A DNA stretch of 64,000 nucleotides from Amnibacterium kyonggiense (GTDB lineage: Bacteria; Actinomycetota; Actinomycetes; Actinomycetales; Microbacteriaceae): assembly GCF_004364555.1 (NCBI RefSeq), contig NZ_SOAM01000001.1:186001-250000 (forward strand). The letters run 5' to 3'. Position 1 is the stretch's first letter, and each line of letters begins with the position of its first letter. The position numbers and the translations under genes are program-made. Under the pieces are notes generated by a model. That model did no database searches. It was not told where the DNA came from and was given only the letters and a program-made list of their open reading frames with translations. Below, piece after piece: positions 57,209 to 64,000 of this stretch.

Positions 57209-58627
57209 TCAGTCGACGGCGAGTGCCGCCACCGGCGGTACGGCCGTCGCCCGCCGCGTGGGGGCCAGCGAGGCGACGACGGCGAGCAGTGCACTGGACA
57301 CGACCACCGCGACGACCAGCGGCAAGGGGACCGTCGGCAGGAAGTAGCCGCCGATGTGGTGATCGGACGAGAGCGCCGTCAGCGCGGCCGCCCACCCGTA
57401 GAGCACGCCGAGCACCAGGCCGCAGGCGCTGCCGGTCAACGTGATCTGCAGGCTCTCGAACAGGACCATGAGTCGCACCTGCCGACGCTCGAGCCCGATC
57501 GCGCGCAGCAGGCCGATCTCCCGCCGCCGCTGCAGCACGCTGAGCGACAGGCTGTTCACCAGCCCGACAGCGGCGATCGCCAACGAGAATCCGATCAACA
57601 CTCCGAGCACCCCGAGGACCAATGTCACGAACGCCGCGTCGCTCGCCGCCTCCTGCGGACCAGCAGTCGCGGCCACCGCGCCGGCCTCCGTACTGAAGCA
57701 GGCCGCCGCGACGGCGAACATCACGACGAGCGTCACCCCGATCACCAGGCTGACCGCTGAGCGGACGCTCCGCTGCGGATGGCGCAGGGCGTTGCCGCGG
57801 GACAGCGACGCCGGTGCGGAGCCGCCGAAGAGCCGACCGACCACCTGCAGCACCGGCGGCAGGAACGCGTCCGCCCCGAGGACGAAGCCGAGGAAGCTCA
57901 CGGCGCCGCCGGGCGCTGCGATGAAGAGTCCGAGCGGCGTCCGGGACCCGATCGCCACCCCGGCGACCAGCATGGCGGTGCCGAGCGAGAGGCAGCCTCG
58001 AACGAGCCACGGGCGACGCCGCCGGCGCAGCTCGGTCCGCGTCGGCTCCTGTCCCGCCCCGACCGCCTCCAACGGGGTCACCGTCGACACCCGCCCCGAG
58101 CCGAACCATGCAGCGCCGGTGGTCGAAGCGATCCCGATCAAGGCCGGCGCGACGAGGAGCGGTGTCACCAGGGGTGACGGCGTCGGGACGAACGTGCCCG
58201 AGGCGGTGAGGAGTGGGATCAGCGCCGCGACGACGGCGACGCCGATCGCCGTGCCCAGCAGGCCGCCAGCGGCACCGACGATCGCACCCTCGAGCATCAC
58301 GCCCCTGCGGAGCACGCGGCCCTCCGCACCGAGGAGCCGCAGCAGCGCGATCCGGCGTGCCCTGGCCGTCATCACGATGCCGAAGGTGTTCGCGATCACG
58401 ATGCAGGACACGAAGATTGCGACGAACAGGAAGACCGATCCGAGGACGTCCAGCAGAAGCCGGACGAAGCCGTGAGCGAGGAAGCCGCCCGCCGCGGACT
58501 GGCTCGCGAGCACGCGGTCCGCCTCGATGACGATCGTCGCGAACAGCGCGCCCAACGAGGTGACGATGAGCGTCGCGACGTGCTGCGCGGGCGCGACCTG
58601 CAACTCGCGCAGGGTCAAACGGATCAC
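57209..58627 (-). CDS. FtsX-type ABC transporter permease
   Basis: This 472-residue permease starts at GTG 58627, overlapping the ATPase stop by four bases. It has two FtsX-like repeats of about four helices each: LYRLTL-type start [34 protein letters not shown], then ANTFGIVMTARARRIALLRLLGAEGRVLRRGVMLEGAIVGAAGGLLG. In the second half, NSLSLSVLQRRREIGLLRAIGLERRQVRLMVLFESLQITLTGSACGLVLGVLYG repeats the pattern. Such LolCE/MacB-like permeases export lipids or peptides or mediate antimicrobial-peptide resistance. It acts with the ATPase encoded just upstream. Confidence 0.9.
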   Translation of the reverse strand: MIRLTLRELQVAPAQHVATLIVTSLGALFATIVIEADRVLASQSAAGGFLAHGFVRLLLDVLGSVFLFVAIFVSCIVIANTFGIVMTARARRIALLRLLGAEGRVLRRGVMLEGAIVGAAGGLLGTAIGVAVVAALIPLLTASGTFVPTPSPLVTPLLVAPALIGIASTTGAAWFGSGRVSTVTPLEAVGAGQEPTRTELRRRRRPWLVRGCLSLGTAMLVAGVAIGSRTPLGLFIAAPGGAVSFLGFVLGADAFLPPVLQVVGRLFGGSAPASLSRGNALRHPQRSVRSAVSLVIGVTLVVMFAVAAACFSTEAGAVAATAGPQEAASDAAFVTLVLGVLGVLIGFSLAIAAVGLVNSLSLSVLQRRREIGLLRAIGLERRQVRLMVLFESLQITLTGSACGLVLGVLYGWAAALTALSSDHHIGGYFLPTVPLPLVVAVVVSSALLAVVASLAPTRRATAVPPVAALAVD

Positions 58628-59370
58628 CGGGCGCCACCGAGCTCGAGCACCATCTCGGACAGCGTCGAGGCGTCCGTCCTGCCGACGTCGTGCACGATCC
58701 GGCCGTCCGAGATGAACAGGACTCGGTCCGCCCACGCCGCCGCCGCCGGATCGTGGGTGACGAGCACGACCGCCTGATCCTGTTCCCGGGTCGCCGACTC
58801 GAGCATCGCCAGCACCTCGACGCCGGTCCGGGAGTCGAGATTGCCTGTCGGCTCGTCCGCGAAGATCACCCGTGGCCTGATCGCAAGCGCACGGGCGATC
58901 GCGACGCGCTGCTGCTGACCGCCGGAGAGCTGATGGGGTCGCCGCTCGAGCAGCGGCATCAGTCCCAGTTCGGCGGCCCTCTCGAGGATCCATTCGCGGT
59001 GCTCGCCACTCGGCTTCGTCCCGCCCAGCTCGAACGGCAGGAGAACGTTCTCCAGCACGGTCAGCGTCGGCACCAGGTTGAACGCCTGGAAGACGAACCC
59101 GATGAGGTTCCGTCGCAGCGAGGTGAGCTGACGGTCGCTCAAGCTCGAGAGCTCAAGATCGTCGTAGAGCACGGTGCCGGACGTCGGGCGATCAAGCCCC
59201 GCCAGCAGGTGCATCAGCGTCGACTTACCCGACCCGCTCGGGCCCATGATCGCGGTCAGCGTGCTCCCGGTGATGTCGACGGACACGTCGCGCAGGGCGT
59301 GCACCTCCGCGCCCTGTGCGCCGTACACCTTGTTCAGTGACCGTGCTCGGATGACGGGCGAACCGGACAT
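58624..59370 (-). CDS. LolD/MacB-type ABC transporter ATPase
   Basis: This 248-residue protein starts at ATG 59370, five bases after GAGGAG. Walker A is [25 protein letters not shown], the Q loop [26 protein letters not shown], the ABC signature [32 protein letters not shown] with Walker B, and the H loop VVLVTHDP. It drives the FtsX-type permease encoded downstream. The promoter region (59371-59552) has no gene. Together with the nearby kinase/regulator pair the set looks like an inducible envelope-stress or peptide-resistance module. Confidence 0.95.
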   Translation of the reverse strand: MSGSPVIRARSLNKVYGAQGAEVHALRDVSVDITGSTLTAIMGPSGSGKSTLMHLLAGLDRPTSGTVLYDDLELSSLSDRQLTSLRRNLIGFVFQAFNLVPTLTVLENVLLPFELGGTKPSGEHREWILERAAELGLMPLLERRPHQLSGGQQQRVAIARALAIRPRVIFADEPTGNLDSRTGVEVLAMLESATREQDQAVVLVTHDPAAAAWADRVLFISDGRIVHDVGRTDASTLSEMVLELGGAR

Positions 59371-59552
59371 CGTCGCTCCTCTGTTCAGGGGGACCGCCCA
59401 GCGCGCGACGGCACCGGCGTGTGGACGACGCTGCAGCGCCGACGCGGAGAAACGGACAAGAAACCCGGGAGGCGCCTGACGGGAGCGTGAACGATTCCTC
59501 CCTCTCCGAGGAGGGGTCGGGTCGCAGCCCGCGAGGACCGTTCGGAACAGCG

Positions 59553-60215
59553 CTACTGCAGCCCGGACTGAACATGCCCTCGCGAACCGCGTCGGTTCGC
59601 ATGCACGAGTGACCAGGACAGGGCGAAGAGCAGGACAGCCGTCGCCACGCCGGCCATGACTGCTGCGAGCACGTCGGACAGCCAGTGCGCGTGCAACGCG
59701 GTCCGACTCCACGCCATCGCCACGATCCAGATCACGGCCAGCACCCGCACCACGACCGATCGGGTGAGAAGGAGGACGACGGTCCCGAGCAGGGCGGCGT
59801 TCGCGGTATGGCCGGACGGGAAGGCGTTGAACAGCCCGAACGTCGAGTCGGGCCGCGCGCGATGCGCGAGCAGCTTCATCCCGGACACGTCGAGCGCGCT
59901 GACGACGCTCGCCACGATCACGAACGCCCCCCACGCCCATCCCCGGAGCACTCCGATCAGCACGCCCACCACCACGGCGACCGCCGCACCGGGAAGTCCA
60001 GTCCCCAGAACCGCCAGCGTCGCCGCTGCAGCATGACCGAACGGGGAGGTCGTCGCAGTCATCAACGCGTTCCACCACACGTCGACCGGACCGGGCGACG
60101 GACTCACGACGCGGAACACCGCGGAGGCTCCCCAGACAGCGGCCAGTGAGACCGCCGAAGCGAGGACCGCCGCTCCCCGCGGAGCACGTCCTGATTCGAA
60201 TCGATCGACGGCCAT
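59553..60215 (-). CDS. PAP2 superfamily membrane phosphatase
   Basis: This 220-residue protein starts at ATG 60215 (MAVDRFESGR) and has about six helices. The three catalytic motifs are complete: KLLAHRARPD (KxxxxxxRP), FPSGHTANA (PSGH) and SRTALHAHWLSDVLAA (SRxxxxxHxxSD). It dephosphorylates a membrane lipid such as undecaprenyl diphosphate or phosphatidic acid on the outer face. This fits the polyprenyl-phosphate sugar transferases at 49.9-52.3 kb. It is divergent from DedA. Confidence 0.92.
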   Translation of the reverse strand: MAVDRFESGRAPRGAAVLASAVSLAAVWGASAVFRVVSPSPGPVDVWWNALMTATTSPFGHAAAATLAVLGTGLPGAAVAVVVGVLIGVLRGWAWGAFVIVASVVSALDVSGMKLLAHRARPDSTFGLFNAFPSGHTANAALLGTVVLLLTRSVVVRVLAVIWIVAMAWSRTALHAHWLSDVLAAVMAGVATAVLLFALSWSLVHANRRGSRGHVQSGLQ

Positions 60216-60400
60216 CCGGATGACCGTGCCCGACGACCTCGAAGAAATCGCGAAGCCGGCTCGCGGGGCACGGCTCGCGGCGCCTCGTGCCCTCCTCACC
60301 GGTCTGACGCGACCGAACCGTCCGAGGCGGCGGCAGCCGGACCGTCCGACGCGGCATCAGTCTTGGACGTTCCTCCGTGACCGCTCGCGAACATGGAGTC

Positions 60401-61012
60401 ATGGATGTGCAGTCGTTGCTCGAAGGCGTCGGGCCGTGGGCACTCGCGGTGATCGCGGTCTTCGTCTTCATCGAGTCGGGTCTGCTCTTCCCGTTCCTCC
60501 CAGGAGACTCCCTCCTCGTCACCGCCGGTCTCACGCACCAGGCCCTGGGATTGTCCGTGCCGCTGATCGCCGCGGTCGCCTTCGTCGCGGCGGCGGCAGG
60601 GGACCAGGTCGGCTACCTACTCGGAGACAAGGTCGGCGCGCGGCTCTTCAAGGACGACGCACGGATTCTCAAGACTGCGCGACTCCGTGAGACCGAGGCG
60701 TTCTTCCAGAAGTACGGCGGCCGCGCGCTGGTGCTCGGCCGATTCGTGCCGGTGATCCGCACCTACGTGCCGCTCGCTGCCGGAAGCGCGCGATACCCGT
60801 ACCGACGGTTCCTGCCATGGAACCTCCTCGGCGCCTTCCTCTGGGCGGTCGGGGTGACCGTGGTCGGCTCGCTGCTCGGGGGCGTCCCGTTCATCGCGAA
60901 CAACATCGACGTGCTGCTCTCCGTGATCGTGCTGCTGTCGGTGCTGCCGATCGTCATCGATCAGGTGCGGAAGCGGATCCTGGCTCGTCGGCATCGGCGC
61001 GCGTCCGCCTAG
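60401..61012 (+). CDS. DedA family membrane protein (second copy)
   Basis: This 203-residue protein starts at ATG 60401 (MDVQSLLEGVGPWALAVIAVFVFIESGLLFPFLPGDSLLVTAG); a GTG at 60377 would add eight residues. Further DedA landmarks are AAAGDQVGYLLGDKVGARLF, FFQKYGGRALVLGRFVPVIRTYVPLAAGSARYPYRRFLPWNLLGAFLWAVGVTVVG and a last helix with a basic tail. It is closer to the YqjA/DedA canonical type than the first copy at 10728-11372. It is probably involved in polyprenyl-phosphate or phospholipid translocation, suitably next to PAP2. Confidence 0.93.
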   Translation: MDVQSLLEGVGPWALAVIAVFVFIESGLLFPFLPGDSLLVTAGLTHQALGLSVPLIAAVAFVAAAAGDQVGYLLGDKVGARLFKDDARILKTARLRETEAFFQKYGGRALVLGRFVPVIRTYVPLAAGSARYPYRRFLPWNLLGAFLWAVGVTVVGSLLGGVPFIANNIDVLLSVIVLLSVLPIVIDQVRKRILARRHRRASA

Positions 61013-61416
61013 CTGCGAGGGCTGGGCGACCCGGCCAGCGGTGCTCGGGGCGCTGCGGACGTCGATGGCGATCGACCGGCCGGCAGGGGCATGCTTCCTC
61101 CACCGCTGGCGCGGCTCGCGGTGCACGACGGTGGTGTGCCTGTGGAACAGGTCACCGAATGTCCGAGGACCATCCCTCGAGCGGCGGATCACTCAGTGGT
61201 CGGTGGTCGTACCGCCCCGGGTGTCCGGCCGGCTCACGGCGGTCACAACGCGGCCGGGCAGCGCAGCTTCCAGTCGTCCAAACCTCGGACATCAGCGTCG
61301 GCTGCAGTTCGACCCACGCCCCGGATCTGAGTCTTCGGCGCGCGCCGGGCGGACCTCGAAGGCCCACGAGGCGACGCCGCGCACTGTGCGCGGGGAGTCG
61401 GTTCCCGCGCCCGAGC
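61013..61416. other. Intergenic island DNA, no gene recognised
   Basis: About 400 bases between DedA and the truncated LacI-type gene. All frames lack consistent codon bias or motifs. A CCTCGAGCGGCGGATCA-rich stretch near 61170 shows no repeat partner in the window. Nothing further can be supported. Confidence 0.45.
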
Positions 61417-62277
61417 TCACGACGCCATCGAGTTCCGGTTCACGGGAGCGAGCGCCGGACCGGTGCTGCCGCGGGTGATGAGGGAGCTCGGGTGGAGATG
61501 GGATCGAGTCGGGTCGAGTTCCGGCGTGAGCCCGGAGAGCAGCATGTCGATGGCCGCGGCTCCCATCTCGGCCGGCCGGATCCGGACCGTGGTGAGGTCT
61601 GCAGCAAGCGCCTCGGGCTGATCGTTGAAGCCGACGACCGAAAGATCGCGACCGGGCTGAAGGTCGAATCCGCGCGCGGCCTCCAGGACGCCGATCGCGA
61701 TGTCGTCGGTCACGGCGAACACCGCCGTCGGTCGACTGACGCCCTGCAGCACCCGCCTCGCTACTTCGCGCGCGGAGGTCTGATCGAGGCCGTGCTCGAT
61801 GACGACCGGTTCCAGACCTCCCGCTTCCATCGCGAGGCGGTACCCCTTCGCGCGCCGCCGGAGGATCAGATGCCCGGCCTGATGCTCCATCGACGCGGTG
61901 AAGTGTGCGATGCGCGTGTGGCCCAGTCCGCGGAGATGTTCCGTCGCGCTCCGCGCAGCGGTGAGGTCGTCGATCATCACGGTCGGGAAGCCGAGAGCGC
62001 TCCCACCGACGAGCACGATCGGACGAGCCCACGACGTCTCGACGGTCTGCACGCCGGCGCGGTACCGGAATCCCGCAACGACCGCTCCGATGCTGTCGTT
62101 CTCGACGAAATCCTCGCGGATCGTGGCCGTCGCAACGGCTGTGGAGTCGTCCGACAGCTCGACGCGGTGAAGGCGCGGCTCGTGACCGTGGGCCCTGGTC
62201 CGCTGTTCGGCGCCCCGAACGATCTCCATGAAGTACCACCGATCGATGGCGGGCACCGCGATCGAGATCACACCCAT
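61417..62277 (-). pseudogene. LacI/GalR regulator lacking its DNA-binding domain
   Basis: From ATG 62277 the 286-residue product begins MGVISIAVPAIDRWYFMEIVRGAEQRTRAHGHE, the very start of the LacI effector-binding domain. It continues with IGAVVAGF, PIVLVGGSALGFPTVMIDDLTAARSATEHLRGLGHTRIAHFTA, RPTAVFAVTDDIAIGVLEAARGFDLQPGRDLSVVGFNDQPEA and LTTVRIRPAEMGAAAIDMLLSGL. The usual N-terminal ~55-residue helix-turn-helix and hinge are absent, and the bases upstream do not encode them in any frame. It is either a broken repressor or a free sugar-binding protein. Confidence 0.8.
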
Positions 62278-62390
62278 ACCGAGTCTCCCTCTTCGCCCGG
62301 CATCGACCACGCACTCGCCTGCTCCGCCATCGGCGAGGTCCTGCTCCGACGGTAAGCCCGCACCTCGCCTGCACACTGGAACGCCGCCCA

Positions 62391-62962
62391 TGTCAGCTCG
62401 ACGACGCTATCCGACGTTCATCCTGTTGACAGCGAGCGGAACAGGTCGAGTCAGGGGCGGCGGCGGGGCCGGCACAGAGTTGCTGGTCGACGCGGGTCGC
62501 GTGTTCTTCTTTGAGGACGCCGCACTCGAGCAGTCCGACCTCGATGAGCTCGAGCGGGAGTCGCCGCTGATCTCCTCGGACGCCAGCACAGAGAGCGCGC
62601 TCGACTATCTCTTCGGAGCGTTCGCCGAGCCCGGGCGGGAGAACGCGGTCGCATTCGCGTTCGTCGACGCAGGTCGCACCATCCCGGCGATCCACGCCAC
62701 GATCCTCGCCGCTTACGACGGCATCGAGCGCTCACTCCAACGGATCATCCGCCGAGAGCACCCGGGTCGACCGGATCACGTCTACGGGGCGGTCGCCCAG
62801 GCCGTCTTCGCCCTCGCAGCCGGCAACAGCTACGTCAACGATCTCCGACCTTCGACCCGACGCATCGCCGAAGCTCGGCGCGCAGCTGAAGCGCTCATCG
62901 ACGGGTCGCAAATGCAACCTGAGTTCGCGCGACTGAGCTGCTCAAGGTTCCGAGCTCGATAG
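62391..62962 (+). pseudogene. TetR-type regulator lacking its DNA-binding domain
   Basis: The 190-codon frame starts with about 30 residues of low-information sequence (MSARRRYPTFILLTASGTGRVRGGGG). From about residue 35 it resembles a TetR C-terminal ligand domain (VFFFEDAALEQSDLDELERESPLISSDASTESALDYLFGAF...YDGIERSLQRIIRREHPGRPDHVYGAVAQAVFALAAGNSYVNDLRPSTRRIAEARRAAEALI). The N-terminal helix-turn-helix is missing. It is divergent from the LacI-type gene, which has lost its own N-terminus at the same place, so one deletion may have removed both. Confidence 0.6.
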
Positions 62963-63044
62963 GCGACGCGCTAGACCCCCTCGCTGGGCCCGTCGTTGTG
63001 TGCGTCGTGCGGGGTGATGGGGGTAGCGAGGGGTTTCGGGCGTT

Positions 63045-63165
63045 TTGCCCTGTCCTGGCCTGCCACCTCGCCTGGCGGCGCTCCCGAACCACCCACACAC
63101 AGCAGAAAGAGCGTTGCTGTGCGTGGGTGGTTCGGGAGTGCAGGTGGCAGGCCAGGACAGGGCAA
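63045..63165. repeat. 121-bp imperfect palindrome beside a Replic_Relax gene
   Basis: The outer arms 63045-63068 and 63142-63165 are perfect 24-bp complements (TTGCCCTGTCCTGG... / ...CCAGGACAGGGCAA). After bulges of 12 and 3 bases, CTCCCGAACCACCCAC (63081-63096) pairs perfectly with 63123-63138, and CAGCA/TGCTG closes the top. Such a structure can extrude as a cruciform. Next to a replication/mobilisation gene it is a good candidate for a transfer or replication origin, or for a strong bidirectional terminator. Confidence 0.8.
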
Positions 63166-63170
63166 GAAAT

Positions 63171-63207
63171 GAGGATGGGGTGGGGATGGGGTGGGGATTG
63201 GTGGAGT
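63171..63207 (+). repeat. G-rich tandem repeat, GGGGTGGGGAT units
   Basis: Directly after the palindrome the plus strand has alternating GGGGT and GGGGAT words (GGATGGGGTGGGGATGGGG and onward) up to about 63207. Six or more G tracts of four bases on one strand could form a G-quadruplex or act as iteron-like binding sites. A low-complexity stretch of T/G-rich DNA continues to about 63320 without a gene. Confidence 0.7.
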
Positions 63208-63324
63208 AAGTGTCAGGTGAATTGACGGTGCCTGGGGGTTGTGACGAGGTGGTGTGAGTGTCGGTGGACGGTGTTCTCGTTCGCGGGCGAGCGGGGATGT
63301 GTTCGTGGGCAGGGGTGATGCGGG

Positions 63325-64000
63325 ATGGTGCAGATCAGGGGTGGCACGGAGCGTCGGGTGTGGGTGGTGCCGCGCGATGAGGCGATGTTCGGCTGGTTCC
63401 GGATCGTGCGGATCGCGGACGTGCAGGCGGTCCGGTGGGTGCTCGGTGCGTTGAACGGGACCGACCGGCCGGTCTCGACGCGCCGAGCGCAGGAGTGGGT
63501 CGTTCGGATGGAGGCTGCGGGCCTGGTCGAGCGGGTGCAGCTCGGTGGCCGCGGCGGCTCCCTCGTGTTCGGTACCTACGCCGCTACCGGGCAGGGGCGG
63601 CCGGGTCTGTATCGGCAGACGACCCGGCATGAGGTCGCCGTGGCTGCGACCTCTGCCCGATACGCCGCGGCCGGGTACTCATGGCGGCGAGATGACAAGC
63701 CCGACTACGCAGGCGGACATCAGGCCGACGGAGTCGCCGAGAGCCAGGACTGGGCGGAGCTGATCGAAGTCGAATTGACCGGGAAGCGACTCCCCCGGTA
63801 CGCGCAGATCTTTACCGCGTTCCGCCGTCGCTTCGACGCCGGAGAGATGGACCAGGTCACCTATATCTGCTCCGACGAAGCAGCACAGACGGTCCGTGCC
63901 GCAACCAACGAGCTTCCCGTCGGCCGGACCATCGCTCCCCAGGTCCAGATCCAGCCTGTCTTCGATCCACTGGGTCACTGGGCCGACGACGCGCTGCCGT
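63325..64000 (+). CDS. Replication-relaxation (Replic_Relax/MobC-like) family protein, N-terminal part
   Basis: An ATG at 63325 opens a frame that stays open to the window edge (225 codons). It begins MVQIRGGTERRVWVVPRDEAMFGWFRIVRIADVQAVRWVLGALNG, a winged-helix start, with VSTRRAQEWVVRMEAAGLVERVQLGGRGGSLVFGTYAATGQGRPGLYRQT completing the wing. Later DWAELIEVELTGKRLPRYAQIFTAFRRRF and VTYICSDEAAQTVRAATNEL match the E-x-E-L-T-x-K, nuclease-like core of the Replic_Relax family found on actinobacterial plasmids and integrative elements. It implies that a mobile element continues to the right. Confidence 0.78.
   Translation, partial: MVQIRGGTERRVWVVPRDEAMFGWFRIVRIADVQAVRWVLGALNGTDRPVSTRRAQEWVVRMEAAGLVERVQLGGRGGSLVFGTYAATGQGRPGLYRQTTRHEVAVAATSARYAAAGYSWRRDDKPDYAGGHQADGVAESQDWAELIEVELTGKRLPRYAQIFTAFRRRFDAGEMDQVTYICSDEAAQTVRAATNELPVGRTIAPQVQIQPVFDPLGHWADDALP

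Noticed and set aside
61013-61416. Open frames on both strands between DedA and the truncated LacI gene
   Set aside because: No motif, no ribosome binding site and inconsistent third-position bias, so these are treated as non-coding.

Overview
The window is very GC-rich DNA with strong G/C third-position bias, many GTG and some TTG starts, and start codons a few bases after TANNNT-like -10 boxes (leaderless transcripts). Together with the gene content (LytR-CpsA-Psr protein, Replic_Relax protein, CIRCE and HAIR heat-shock operators, polyprenol-mannose-synthase-like glycosyltransferase) this points to a Gram-positive actinobacterium, most likely in or near the Microbacteriaceae. That placement is inference from style and content, not from a marker gene.

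Layout. 0-4 kb: the end of a PHP-domain gene, tRNA-Arg(ACG), small membrane and zinc-ribbon-like proteins, two copies of a 78-bp folded intergenic repeat, a Gfo/Idh/MocA oxidoreductase and an adenylate kinase. 4-12 kb: a large DHA2-type drug exporter behind a palindromic operator, an orphan beta-class DNA methyltransferase, an acyl-CoA oxidase, glycerate kinase and DedA. 11-18 kb: cell-envelope genes (LCP protein, secreted amidase-domain protein, Pro/Ala-rich membrane protein), a Tat-exported ferritin-like protein, TerC with a foldable leader, and an AraC regulator. 18-28 kb: XdhC, DUF4396 behind CsoR/CstR-like palindromes, a GNAT protein, an alditol-oxidase-like flavoprotein, an S53 peptidase carrying a coiled-coil insert, a Ser/Thr kinase-GAF protein, GH43, and Hsp20 under CIRCE plus HAIR. 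Two nearly identical 28-bp palindromes (about 19.9 and 27.5 kb) suggest a shared regulator.

28.5-36.4 kb reads as one catabolic locus. It holds an alcohol/polyol dehydrogenase, an IlvD/Edd sugar-acid dehydratase, secreted GH10 xylanase, an FAH-family 2-keto-3-deoxy-sugar-acid dehydratase, an alpha-ketoglutarate-semialdehyde-type dehydrogenase and an SMP-30 lactonase. These parts fit non-phosphorylating oxidation of xylan-derived pentoses to 2-oxoglutarate. 36.4-44 kb has adenosine/adenine deaminase, a sulfotransferase-like protein and a tightly overlapping TauE-CysC-CysQ-CysD-CysN operon that makes PAPS. No PAPS or sulfite reductase is present, so sulfation is a plausible use. 44-47.5 kb has two drug-exporter-type MFS genes.

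At 47.7 kb the 3' third of a tRNA-Ser is left on the minus strand, next to short direct repeats and decayed gene fragments. From there to the right edge the sequence looks like a genomic island. It holds two polyprenyl-sugar glycosyltransferase-type genes, a two-component system, two related COG4705-like membrane proteins, a lipoprotein, an ABC exporter, PAP2 and DedA proteins, LacI- and TetR-type regulators that have both lost their DNA-binding domains, and finally a 121-bp imperfect palindrome and G-rich repeats beside the start of a Replic_Relax gene that runs off the window. No rRNA genes, CRISPR array or complete insertion sequence were seen.
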